Assembly (NCBI RefSeq): GCF_965227505.1
Contig: NZ_OZ245757.1
Span: 2,108,001 to 2,172,000, forward strand
Direction: 5' to 3'
DNA from: Pelagibius sp965227505
GTDB taxonomy: Bacteria; Pseudomonadota; Alphaproteobacteria; Kiloniellales; Kiloniellaceae
DNA length: 64,000 nucleotides
This document shows positions 1-7,149 of the stretch, one piece after another. The stretch's first letter is position 1; the number at the start of each line of letters is the position of its first letter. A program made the position numbers and the translations under genes. Under the pieces are notes generated by a model. The model searched no databases. It was not told the DNA's origin and saw nothing but the letters and a program-made list of their open reading frames with translations.

Positions 1-148
1 CCAGGTCCCGCGCCATGTCGGTCAGCATCGGCGCCACCATCAGCGCCTGGATGCCGACCACGGTGATGCCCAGCATCAGGCAGGCCAGATAGCGGCTCTG
101 GGCGCCGGTGAACCTCGCGCCTCCCGCGCCCAGGGTCGTCTCCGCCAT
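1..148 (-). CDS. MFS-type transporter, N-terminal fragment (cut by window edge)
   Basis: Only the first 49 codons lie in the window and the gene runs off the left edge. About 18 polar residues are followed by a long hydrophobic helix (LACLMLGITVVGIQALM) and then MLTDMARDL. This looks like transmembrane segment 1 and the following loop of a major facilitator transporter, so the protein should sit in the inner membrane. It is divergent from the Lrp-type gene at 278, and the gap holds two matching dyads, so it is probably the regulated target. The substrate cannot be told. The family call rests on one helix only. Confidence 0.6.
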   Translation of the reverse strand, partial: MAETTLGAGGARFTGAQSRYLACLMLGITVVGIQALMVAPMLTDMARDL

Positions 149-190
149 GGTCCCCTCCGTCGTTCGCTGTTGGACGAGGGTCTATAGATA

Positions 191-207
191 GCCGAACGTC
201 ATTCGGC
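191..207. promoter_or_regulatory. Inverted repeat, candidate Lrp-type operator (site 1)
   Basis: GCCGAA, five bases, TTCGGC. The inner 11 bases (194-204, GAACGTCATTC) recur with one mismatch on the opposite strand at 241-251. The site lies between the divergent MFS and Lrp-type genes. Confidence 0.5.
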
Positions 208-240
208 TCAAAGCGGAATTAACCCCATTCAAGAAAATAC

Positions 241-251
241 GAATGGCGTTC
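241..251. promoter_or_regulatory. Candidate Lrp-type operator (site 2)
   Basis: GAATGGCGTTC. Its reverse complement matches 10 of 11 bases of 194-204. The two sites are centred 47 bp apart, and site 2 sits 27 bases before the regulator's start codon, as expected for autoregulation by a multimeric Lrp-type protein. Confidence 0.45.
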
Positions 252-277
252 TGTGCCGAACCTGATAAGGTCATCCG

Positions 278-715
278 ATGGACGCGATGGACCGAAAACT
301 GTTAGGCCTGCTGGCCGAGGATGCCACCCTCTCCTACAAGGACATGGGGGAGCAGCTGCACCTCTCGGCGCCGGCCGTGCACGAGCGGGTGAAGAAGCTG
401 AAGAAGGCCGGCGCCATCACCGGTACGGTGGCGCGCCTCGACGGCGCCGCGGTCGGCCGTCCGCTCTGCGCCTTCATCCACATGGATACCGAGGGCTGGG
501 GCAAGTCGCCGGAACTGATGGCGATCCAGGACGACTCCCGGGTCGAGGAGATCCACGCCGTGGCCGGCGACACCTGCGTCATCCTGAAGGTGCGCTGCGA
601 GAGCACGAAGGCGCTGGAGGACATCCTCCATCGCCTCTACCAGGTCCCCGGCATGATCCGCACCCAGTCCTACATCGTCCTCAACACCTACCTGGAGCGC
701 GGTCCAGGGGTGTAG
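278..715 (+). CDS. Lrp/AsnC family transcriptional regulator
   Basis: This is a 145-residue DNA-binding regulator of the feast/famine family. Residues 4-50 form the winged helix-turn-helix (MDRKLLGLLAEDATLSYKDM, then LSAPAVHERVKKLKKAG). Residues 60-140 form the RAM ligand-binding domain that normally senses an amino acid. AAGG at 267-270 gives a ribosome site seven bases before the ATG; the ATG three codons later is an alternative start. It is divergent from the MFS-type gene and most likely controls it through the paired dyads at 191-251. The effector is unknown. Confidence 0.9.
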   Translation: MDAMDRKLLGLLAEDATLSYKDMGEQLHLSAPAVHERVKKLKKAGAITGTVARLDGAAVGRPLCAFIHMDTEGWGKSPELMAIQDDSRVEEIHAVAGDTCVILKVRCESTKALEDILHRLYQVPGMIRTQSYIVLNTYLERGPGV

Positions 716-750
716 AGCGAGGGCCGGAGGCTCGTTCCAAAGCAAAGGGC
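715..750 (+). repeat. Degenerate copy of palindromic intergenic repeat
   Basis: The stretch GAGGGCCGGAGGCTCGTTCC followed by AAAGCA aligns with 862-890 (GAGGGCCGCAGGCTCGTCTC, GAAGCA) with a few mismatches and the same orientation. The rest of 750-850 is less GC-rich and holds no gene. Confidence 0.5.
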
Positions 751-852
751 TATGACGACTGCACAGGACGGACTGTTTCTCTGACGAAGCAAGTACTGGA
801 CTTCGATAAGCGATCCGCGGTTAGCGCGTTATCAGAAAGCCCAACCTAAGTC

Positions 853-894
853 CTCATGCTGAGGAGGGCCGCAGGCTCGTCTCGAAGCATGAAG
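853..894. repeat. Palindromic intergenic repeat, copy A
   Basis: CTCATGCTGAGGAG leads through a GC-rich centre to CGTCTCGAAGCATGAAG. The outer ends (TCATGCT and AGCATGA) pair. The shape matches dispersed palindromes common in alphaproteobacterial intergenic DNA. An inverted copy lies at 1227-1268, on the other side of the GIY-YIG gene. Confidence 0.65.
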
Positions 895-909
895 TCACCG
901 CACGGAAGA

Positions 910-1197
910 CTATCGTCGTCGCCGCGCGGCGAGATCAGGAAGGGCGGCGGTGTCGCCTCTGATCAACGCCTCTTTCTTTTCCCGCCGCCAGCCTTTCACA
1001 CGCCGCTCCATAGCGATGGCATCGGTGATCCGCTCGAAACTCTGCGACCACACCAAGACAACGGGCCTACGCGACCGGGTATAGCCTCCAAGCAGGCCGT
1101 TACTATGCTCGACCACGCGCTCTTCGAGTGACTTGCGCGTCGAGCCGACATAGTAGCTGCCGTCTGCACAGCGCAAGATATAGACGAAGGCGGCCAT
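910..1197 (-). CDS. GIY-YIG domain endonuclease-like protein
   Basis: The product is 95 residues and is essentially a lone GIY-YIG nuclease domain. VYILRCADGSYYVGST at residues 5-20 carries the paired motif strands. The Arg in the following helix (SLEERVVEHSNG) and the downstream Glu in AMERRVKGWRREKK fit the fold's active-site helix. Single-domain proteins of this kind are common and poorly characterised; a DNA repair role is often assumed but not shown. No good ribosome site precedes the start. The gene sits alone between inverted copies of a palindromic repeat, which suggests it may have moved as a cassette. Confidence 0.88.
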   Translation of the reverse strand: MAAFVYILRCADGSYYVGSTRKSLEERVVEHSNGLLGGYTRSRRPVVLVWSQSFERITDAIAMERRVKGWRREKKEALIRGDTAALPDLAARRRR

Positions 1198-1226
1198 AAC
1201 AATTCCAGTGAATTGGAGCAGCGGCC

Positions 1227-1268
1227 CACCCTTCGAGACGCTTGCTCTGCAAGCTCCTCAGGGTGAGG
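1227..1268. repeat. Palindromic intergenic repeat, copy B (inverted relative to copy A)
   Basis: CACCCTTCGAGACGCTTGC leads to GCAAGCTCCTCAGGGTGAGG. The outer CACCCT and AGGGTG pair, as do the inner CTTGC and GCAAG. Its reverse complement shares the CTGAGGAG and CGTCTCGAAG blocks with copy A. Nothing else is recognisable in 1269-1356. Confidence 0.65.
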
Positions 1269-1356
1269 TCTTCACCTTAATCTTGGCCCAGCCGGAAGCC
1301 GAAGGGGTAGGAAGCCGAAAGAGCGTCTTGTGGGGCACGCGGCATGTTCTCAGATT

Positions 1357-1857
1357 CTACTCTTCATACCCAATCACCACCACCTCCAGCTCCTGGTCGC
1401 CGGCCGGGCGTTTCCAGGTGATGAGGTCGCCGACGGCGGCACCGTCCAAAGCGCGCGCGAGCGGCGAAACGTAGCTGACCTTGCCGGCCTGCGGATCGGC
1501 CTCGTCCTCGCCGACGATCTGATAGACGTGGTGTTCGCCTGCCTCGTCCTCCACCGTCACCACGGCGCCGAAGGCGACGCTGTCGCGCGGCTGTCCGGCG
1601 AGGTCGACCGGGATGGCGCTGCGCAGGCGTTCCTCCCAATAGCGGACCTCCTGTTCGACCCGCGGCAAGTGGGACTGGGCGGCAAGTTCGTCATCATGCT
1701 CTTTCAGTTTCGCGCGCTCGGTTTCGTACTCCTGGCATTTGTCGCGCAGCATCTGAAGCCCGGCAGGCGTTACCAGATTGGGGTGCTCGGAGATCGGCAG
1801 ATCGACCCGTTCCTCCGGCGCGCCGGCATCGTCCTCTTTTACAAAGGCGCGGGACAT
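1357..1857 (-). CDS. GreA/GreB family transcription elongation factor-like protein
   Basis: The protein is 166 residues. The N-terminal half (about 30-85) is a charged coiled coil with an acidic tip (EHDDELAAQ). The C-terminal half is the FKBP-like Gre domain (VAFGAVVTVEDEAGEHHVYQ, ending ITWKRPAGDQELEVVVIGY). Canonical GreA/GreB rescue backtracked RNA polymerase by inserting the coiled coil into its secondary channel. This member is divergent and could instead resemble Rnk or other paralogues. I chose the ATG at 1857 (MSRAFVKEDD) over one six codons upstream because AGGAG lies eight bases before it. The ilvE terminator lies just upstream. Confidence 0.82.
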   Translation of the reverse strand: MSRAFVKEDDAGAPEERVDLPISEHPNLVTPAGLQMLRDKCQEYETERAKLKEHDDELAAQSHLPRVEQEVRYWEERLRSAIPVDLAGQPRDSVAFGAVVTVEDEAGEHHVYQIVGEDEADPQAGKVSYVSPLARALDGAAVGDLITWKRPAGDQELEVVVIGYEE

Positions 1858-1873
1858 CTGCGTTCTCCTTTCC

Positions 1874-1916
1874 ACAAAAAGAAAACCGGGCGGCCCCTTG
1901 TCGGTGCCGCCCGGCC
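1874..1916 (-). terminator. Rho-independent terminator of ilvE
   Basis: On the minus strand, a stem of CCGGGCGGC and GCCGCCCGG is followed by TTTTCTTTTT. It lies between ilvE and the Gre-like gene, so the latter needs its own promoter or readthrough. Confidence 0.8.
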
Positions 1917-1938
1917 ATTTTCTTGTTGGTCGGCACCG

Positions 1939-2002
1939 GCCCGCTCCCCCTCCCGGCCACCCATAGGATACTGGCGTTGGGTGGCCGGGAGGGGGAGCGG
2001 GC
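1939..2002. repeat. Long perfect palindrome, 25-bp arms
   Basis: The arms 1939-1963 and 1978-2002 are exact reverse complements, rich in C and G respectively, with a 14-base loop. There is no adjacent T-run. It lies between the ilvE stop and its terminator and looks like a dispersed intergenic palindrome rather than the terminator itself. Confidence 0.85.
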
Positions 2003-2037
2003 TGGACCCGCCGCGACGTCAGTCGCGAAAAAACATA

Positions 2038-2931
2038 CTACGCCACCTTGGCCGCGGCGTGCTGGCGCACCAGCGCGTCGTAGTCGGTCATCAGGTTGCG
2101 GGTGATCTCGCCCGGGGTGAAGTGGCGGCCCTCGATCTCCGAGACCGGGGTGACCTCGACGGCGGTGCCGGTGAGGAAGACCTCCTGCGTGCGGTCCAGC
2201 TCCTCCGGCATCAGCACCCGCTCGATCACCTCGTAGCCGCGGCGCTTGGCCAGCTCGATGACGGTGCGCCGGGTGATGCCGTCCAGGAAACAGTCGGGGA
2301 TCGGCGTGTGCAGCTTGCCGTCCTGCACCAGGAAGACGTTGGCGCCGGTCGCCTCGGCGATCTGGCCGCGGTGGTCCAGCATCAACGCGTCGGCATAGCC
2401 CTTGGCCTCGGCGGCATGCTTGGAGAGCGTGCAGATCATGTAGAGGCCGGCGGCCTTGGACTTGCAGGGCGCGGTCTCCGGCGCCGGGCGGCGCCACTCG
2501 GCCCAGGCCATGCGGATGCCCTTGAGGCGCGCTTCCGGCGTGAAGTAGGCCGGCCACTGCCAGGCGGCGACGGCGACATGAATCTTGGTGTGCTGGGCGG
2601 AGACCGCCATCATCTCGCTGCCGCGCCAGGCCACCGGGCGGACATAGCCGTCGACGATGCCGTTGGCCTCCAGCACCGCCATGGAGGCGGCATCGATCTC
2701 TTCGCGGCTGTAGGGGATCTCGAAGCCCAGCAGCGTGCCGGAGTCCAGCAGGCGCTGATGGTGCTCCTCCATCTTGAAGATGCGCCCGGCGTAGGAGCGC
2801 TCGCCCTCGAACACGCAGCTGCCGTAATGCAGCCCATGGCTCAGGACGTGGACCTTGGCATCGCGCCAGGGCAGCATCTCGCCGTTGTACCAGATGACGC
2901 CGTCACGGTCGTCGAAGGGAAGTATGGACAT
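2038..2931 (-). CDS. ilvE: Branched-chain amino acid aminotransferase
   Basis: This 297-residue PLP-dependent fold-type IV enzyme interconverts leucine, isoleucine and valine with their 2-oxo acids in the cytosol, using glutamate/2-oxoglutarate. The expected blocks are present: HGLHYGSCVFEGERSY near residues 32-47, KAAGLY with the likely PLP lysine at 159, the EATGANVFLV block, DGITRRTVIELA, and FLTGTAVEVTPV near the end. Length is normal. It ends at a strong terminator and is divergent from the petP-like gene. The ilvE-MarR-OmpR order is one I recall from Rhodospirillales, which is recollection and not a search result. Confidence 0.95.
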   Translation of the reverse strand: MSILPFDDRDGVIWYNGEMLPWRDAKVHVLSHGLHYGSCVFEGERSYAGRIFKMEEHHQRLLDSGTLLGFEIPYSREEIDAASMAVLEANGIVDGYVRPVAWRGSEMMAVSAQHTKIHVAVAAWQWPAYFTPEARLKGIRMAWAEWRRPAPETAPCKSKAAGLYMICTLSKHAAEAKGYADALMLDHRGQIAEATGANVFLVQDGKLHTPIPDCFLDGITRRTVIELAKRRGYEVIERVLMPEELDRTQEVFLTGTAVEVTPVSEIEGRHFTPGEITRNLMTDYDALVRQHAAAKVA

Positions 2932-3278
2932 CGCTCTCTTGGTCCTTAAAACTCGGCCGCTCTCAAGGCGGCTCGTTTGCGTTCCCGGGCAGCTGCGGCA
3001 GGCGATCCGGCTCTATCCGGCCCTTGCCGCCCGCATGGCTAACCCCCAAACCCCCAGTAGATGATCCTCATTTTGCCGGTCCCCTTTTGCATGGAACGCT
3101 TCGGCGTAGATCACGGACATAATGCTCGACAGAAACCGCGCGGCGGCCTTCAATCCGCCCGGAAAATCAGTCAGTATTACTCACCAAACAGAGATTTTAT
3201 TCATCAGATAGTCTCGAATTGATACTTTTTATCAATTCTGATGTCCCAGATGTAACAAGATTAGGCAGATATGTCAAC
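2932..3278. other. Divergent promoter region between ilvE and petP
   Basis: This 347-base stretch has no convincing gene. Its right half is AT-rich and contains the dyad at 3216-3238. A TTG-initiated frame from 3219 would read through the dyad and is rejected as the petP start. Confidence 0.7.
3216..3238. promoter_or_regulatory. Perfect dyad, candidate operator of the MarR/PetP-type gene
   Basis: GAATTGATA, five bases, TATCAATTC, about 40 bases before the ATG at 3279. The length, AT richness and position fit a MarR-family autoregulatory site. Confidence 0.6.
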
Positions 3279-3794
3279 ATGGCTGACGTAAAAGGCGGAC
3301 CCAACCCTCTCTTCCTGCGCGAGGAGGAGCTGCGCCAGGCGATGGAGCTGCTGTTTTTCGCCTATCGCGACTTCACCGGAGAGCCGGACCAGATCCTGGT
3401 GGACTACGGCTTCGGGCGGGCCCACCACCGGGTGATCTACTTCGTCGGACGCCACCCCGGCATCACGGTTTCCGAGCTTCTGGCGATCCTGAGGATCACC
3501 AAGCAGTCGCTGTCCCGGGTGCTGGGCCAGCTGGTGCGCGAGGGCTTCATCACCCAGCGCCCGGGCCTGCGCGACCGGCGCCAGCGGCTGCTGGAGCTGA
3601 CGGACAAGGGCCGCGAACTGGAAGGCAAGCTGAGCGAGCGCCAGCGGGTGCGGATCGCGCGGGCCTACCGCAAGGCCGGGGCCGCGGCGGTGGAGGGTTT
3701 TCGCACCGTGCTGACCAACATCATCGACGAGCCGGACCGCGCCCGCTTCGAGCGGCCGGAGCCGCCGGCCGCCAAGCAGCCCGCCCGGCGTTAG
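3279..3794 (+). CDS. petP: MarR-family regulator, PetP-like
   Basis: This 171-residue winged-helix regulator has the recognition region ITVSELLAILRITKQSLSRVLGQLVREGFI and the wing RPGLRDRRQRLLELTDKGRELE, both typical of MarR proteins. In Rhodobacter capsulatus a MarR-type gene, petP, lies with the OmpR-type gene petR beside the bc1 operon. Here the same pair is followed by a histidine kinase, and petABC lies 38 kb away. I placed the start at the ATG at 3279 because the longer TTG frame crosses the operator dyad. The name is by context and similarity and remains moderate. Confidence 0.75.
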   Translation: MADVKGGPNPLFLREEELRQAMELLFFAYRDFTGEPDQILVDYGFGRAHHRVIYFVGRHPGITVSELLAILRITKQSLSRVLGQLVREGFITQRPGLRDRRQRLLELTDKGRELEGKLSERQRVRIARAYRKAGAAAVEGFRTVLTNIIDEPDRARFERPEPPAAKQPARR

Positions 3795-3795
3795 G

Positions 3796-3871
3796 CTTGG
3801 CCCCCGCACATCTTGGCCCACCAAAGCTTGGCCCTGCAGGGCTTGGCCCCGCCAGACTTGTCCGGCGCTAG
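3796..3871 (+). repeat. Intergenic tandem array, five degenerate 15-16-bp units
   Basis: Units begin CTTGGCCC at 3796, 3812, 3827 and 3842, with a fifth, CTTGTCC, at 3857. The array fills the gap between petP and petR. Confidence 0.8.
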
Positions 3872-3904
3872 GCGTGAACGCCCGCACAACCTATACTTTG
3901 ACCT

Positions 3905-4600
3905 ATGACAGCCTCCGCCAGCGAGCCCGCCCACATCCTGGTCGTCGATGACGATACGCGGCTGCGCGACCTGCTGCAGCGCTACCTCAGCGAACAGGGC
4001 TTTCGTGTGACGACGGCCGTCGATGCCGCCGACGCGCGGGCCAAGCTGGCCTCCTTTGCCTTCGACCTGCTGGTGCTCGACATCATGATGCCCGGCGAGA
4101 CCGGCCTGGAGATGACCCAGACCCTGCGCCGGGAAAGCAGCGTCCCGATCCTGCTGTTGACCGCCATGAACGAGACCGAGGACCGTATCGCCGGCTTCGA
4201 GTCCGGCGCCGACGACTATCTGCCCAAACCTTTCGAGCCGCGCGAACTGGTGCTGCGCGTGAACGCCATCCTGCGCCGTGTGCCGACGGCCCCTCCCAAG
4301 ACCTCCTCGGCCATCACCTTCGGCGAGTTCAGTTTCGACCTGGACCGCGAGGAACTCACCCGGGCCGGCATCTACGTGCGTCTCACCACCGCCGAGACGT
4401 CGCTCCTGAAGGCGCTGGCGCGGCACGCGGGCGAGCCCATCACCCGCCAGGTTCTCTCCGATGAAAGCCAGGTCAGCGGCAACGCGCGCACCATCGACGT
4501 GCAGGTCACGCGGCTGCGGCGCAAGATCGAGAGCGATCCGAAGTTCCCGCGCTATCTGCAGACCGTCCGGGGCACCGGCTACGTGCTGATGACCGATTGA
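3905..4600 (+). CDS. petR: OmpR-family response regulator, PetR-like
   Basis: The 231-residue protein has a receiver (residues 10-125) and an OmpR/PhoB winged helix (130-230). The acidic cluster (ILVVDDDTR), phosphoacceptor Asp59 (LLVLDIMMPG), the switch Thr in LLLTAMNE and the Lys in LPKPFEPREL are all present, so it should be phosphorylated. The effector domain ends DVQVTRLRRKIE...RGTGYVL. It closely resembles PetR, which in R. capsulatus lies beside the bc1 genes and is needed for growth. Its stop overlaps the kinase start by one base, so the two are translationally coupled. Confidence 0.85.
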   Translation: MTASASEPAHILVVDDDTRLRDLLQRYLSEQGFRVTTAVDAADARAKLASFAFDLLVLDIMMPGETGLEMTQTLRRESSVPILLLTAMNETEDRIAGFESGADDYLPKPFEPRELVLRVNAILRRVPTAPPKTSSAITFGEFSFDLDREELTRAGIYVRLTTAETSLLKALARHAGEPITRQVLSDESQVSGNARTIDVQVTRLRRKIESDPKFPRYLQTVRGTGYVLMTD

Positions 4601-6069
4601 TGTCGAGTGACGCCATGAAGAGCGACGCAGCCAGCGATGCGCCCGAGGCCCGCAACGCGGAGGCCGGCAGCGAAGCCAGGATCGAGCCCCGGACCGAGCC
4701 CGGGATGGAGGCAACCGGCAGCAGCGTGCTGAACCCGCTCTATCCGCAGGGCGGTCCGGGACCGATCCGGCGCTTCCTGCCGCGGTCGCTGCTCGGCCGT
4801 TCGCTCCTGATCATCGTCACGCCGCTGATCCTGCTTCAGGTGATCACCACCTGGATCTTCTACGACCGCCACTACGACACCATCACCAAGCGCTTGGCCC
4901 AGGGACTCGCCGGCGATGTCGCGGCCGTGGTGCGGCTGATCGACCGCGCCGAGACCAACGACGACCTTGTACAGGTCTTCAGCCTGGCCAGCGGCACCAT
5001 GCGCCTGGAACTGTCGCTCAGCGAAGGCGCCGAGTTGCTCGTTCCCGACGACATCGTCATCCGCGGCATCGTCGACGCCCGCCTTCAGCTTGCTTTGGAG
5101 GAGCGGCTGCGCCGGCCTTTCGTGGTCGACACCCGCAGCCTTGACGAGCGCGTCGAGATCATGGTGCAGATGAACGAAGGCGTCCTGCGCGTTCTGGTGA
5201 GCGATGAGCGTCTTTTCTCCTCCACCACCTACCTCTTCATCTTCTGGACCATCGGCAGCTCCATTCTGCTGTTCGGCGTCGCCTTGATCTTCATGCGCAA
5301 TCAGGTCAAGCCCATACGCCGCCTGGCGAACGCCGCGGAGGCCTTCGGCAAGGGGCGGGAGGTGTCGCAGTTCAAACCCGAAGGCGCCACCGAGGTGCGC
5401 CAGGCCGCCGTCGCTTTCATCAACATGCGCGACCGCCTGAACCGCCAGGTGCAGCAGCGCACCGAGATGCTGGCCGGCGTCAGCCACGACCTGCGCACAC
5501 CGCTCACCCGCATGAAACTTCAGCTTGCCATGCTGAACGATGCCGCCGGCGTCGAGGAGCTGCAGTCCGATGTGACCGAGATGGAACACATGGTCGAGGG
5601 CTACCTCGCCTTCGCGCGCGGTGAAGGCAAGGAGGCGCCGGTCACGACGGACCTCTGCGCGCTGCTGCGTGACGTCGTCGGCCAGATGTCGCGCGACGGC
5701 GGCACCATCGACCTCCATCTGGAACAGGAGATCGCCCTGCCGCTGCGCCGCGAGGCCATGCGCCGCTGCCTGACCAACCTGATCGGCAACGCCCGGCGTT
5801 ACGGCCAGCAGGTCTCGGTCCGCGCCGGCCGCCGCAAGACCGTGGTGGAAGTCATCATCGACGATGACGGACCGGGCATTCCCGCTGAGCGTTATGAAGA
5901 CGTCTTCAAACCCTTCTTCCGGTTGGAGCAGTCACGCAACCCGACCACCGGCGGGGTCGGCCTGGGCCTGACCATCGCCCGGGACGTCGCCCGCAGCCAC
6001 GGCGGGGATCTGGTGCTGGCGGAAGCGCCAGGCGGCGGCCTGCGTGCCCGGATCTGGCTGCCCACCTAG
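4600..6069 (+). CDS. EnvZ-type sensor histidine kinase
   Basis: This 489-residue inner-membrane kinase is partner to the regulator just upstream. A disordered, low-complexity N-terminus (to about 60) contains three 12-bp coding repeats (RIEP, RTEP, GMEA). TM1 is near 68-88, a periplasmic domain of about 115 residues follows, and TM2 is near 206-230. HAMP comes next, then the H-box GVSHDLRTPLTR with His about 296. The catalytic domain has the N-box NLIGNAR, G1 DDDGPGI and G2 GGVGLGLTI. The stimulus is not evident. The ATG overlaps the regulator's stop codon. Confidence 0.92.
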   Translation: MSSDAMKSDAASDAPEARNAEAGSEARIEPRTEPGMEATGSSVLNPLYPQGGPGPIRRFLPRSLLGRSLLIIVTPLILLQVITTWIFYDRHYDTITKRLAQGLAGDVAAVVRLIDRAETNDDLVQVFSLASGTMRLELSLSEGAELLVPDDIVIRGIVDARLQLALEERLRRPFVVDTRSLDERVEIMVQMNEGVLRVLVSDERLFSSTTYLFIFWTIGSSILLFGVALIFMRNQVKPIRRLANAAEAFGKGREVSQFKPEGATEVRQAAVAFINMRDRLNRQVQQRTEMLAGVSHDLRTPLTRMKLQLAMLNDAAGVEELQSDVTEMEHMVEGYLAFARGEGKEAPVTTDLCALLRDVVGQMSRDGGTIDLHLEQEIALPLRREAMRRCLTNLIGNARRYGQQVSVRAGRRKTVVEVIIDDDGPGIPAERYEDVFKPFFRLEQSRNPTTGGVGLGLTIARDVARSHGGDLVLAEAPGGGLRARIWLPT

Positions 6070-6163
6070 GGGAATTTGCGCCAGCAACGGCGTTTTTAGA
6101 CAGCCTTAACCACTGGATCTCTATGCTGCCGGCCGCAGGAACCATGCCCGGACGGAGTGACCG

Positions 6164-6946
6164 ATGAGCCCGACGAATGCGTTGATTTCCGAAGAAGCAG
6201 TCGACTCGCAAGTCGAGAGCGAGGCCCTTGACGAGGCCCGCGACCTGGTGTCGAACCTGGAACTGCGTGTTCAGCAGGTCAAGAACGGCGTTCTGGATCC
6301 CCGCGAGGCGGCGCGAACCCTGGCCATGGAGTCGGCCAACCTGCGCATGAAGGCCCGCGCCGTGAACCTCGTCGGCTTCGGTCCGCTGACCCACCGCCTG
6401 GACGAGTACCTGAGCGAGATCGAAGCGGTCGAAGAGCGTCACGCCAACGACCTGATCGCCTTCGCAGACCGCATCGGCAGCCTGCTGGACGGTGAGGCCG
6501 TGGACGCGGAGAACGTCTCCGAGGTGCTGCACGCTCTGCCGCAGCAAAGCGCCTTCAACGTCGATGACGTGGAGATCACCGACAAGGACGTGACGGTCAT
6601 CATCCCGCAGCGCGCCGCCGCCAAGGTGGTGGGCCGCGAGCTGGCCGCCTGCGGCTACCGGGTGACCAGCGTCACCAACCCGATCGAGGCGCTGGAACTG
6701 ATCCTGGAAACCAAGCCCGACCTGGTGATCACCGCGCAGGTGATGCCGCGGCTCAGCGGCGTCGATCTGGCCTGCGCCCTTTCCGCCATGCCGTCGACCC
6801 GTTCCATTCCCATCGCGCTCCTGACGAGCCTCGATCCGGATCACCCGGATCTGAAGTCGCTGCCGATGAACGTCGGGCTGATCCGCCGCGGCGCCCAGTT
6901 CGGCGACGACCTGGCCGACGTGCTTCAACGCTTCAACATCACCTGA
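6164..6946 (+). CDS. Hpt-like helical domain fused to a degenerate receiver
   Basis: The product is 260 residues. Residues 20-110 are helical and resemble an Hpt domain (MKARAVNLVGFGPLTHRLDEYL), but the position of the phosphorylatable His holds no His. Residues 143-258 have the receiver pattern, yet the acidic pair is lost (VTVIIPQR), the phosphoacceptor Asp is Ala191 (PDLVITAQVMPRLSG) and the conserved Lys is Arg; only the switch Thr (ALLTS) remains. It is therefore probably a phosphorylation-independent adaptor. It follows the petR/kinase pair on the same strand after 94 bases and could act with it, but this is inference. Confidence 0.7.
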   Translation: MSPTNALISEEAVDSQVESEALDEARDLVSNLELRVQQVKNGVLDPREAARTLAMESANLRMKARAVNLVGFGPLTHRLDEYLSEIEAVEERHANDLIAFADRIGSLLDGEAVDAENVSEVLHALPQQSAFNVDDVEITDKDVTVIIPQRAAAKVVGRELAACGYRVTSVTNPIEALELILETKPDLVITAQVMPRLSGVDLACALSAMPSTRSIPIALLTSLDPDHPDLKSLPMNVGLIRRGAQFGDDLADVLQRFNIT

Positions 6947-7149
6947 TCCCTTCCGAGACCGCCGCAGCCCAACCACCCCTGCCGCCGCCTGCAGTGGGCG
7001 GGCGGCCCGCAATGACAGCGGGCAATACCCCGGAATAACTCGCCCGCGCCACCAAGGTGTCATGGCAGGGGCCTTGACTCCCGCAGCCCTTGGGCGAACC
7101 CTGACGGCATTGGGGCAGGGTGATTTCCATCACTTGCGGAGGCGGTCCA

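Noticed and set aside
1939..2002. ilvE terminator at the long palindrome
   Set aside because: There is no T-run at its end, while a standard terminator with a T-run lies at 1874-1916.
1330..2949. Very long plus-strand open frame opposite the Gre-like and ilvE genes
   Set aside because: It reads antisense through two well-recognised genes and a terminator and has no family similarity. High GC content produces such frames by lack of stops.
3219..3278. TTG-initiated N-terminal extension of the petP-type gene
   Set aside because: It would place the operator dyad inside the coding region and adds residues with no similarity to the family. The ATG at 3279 is preferred.
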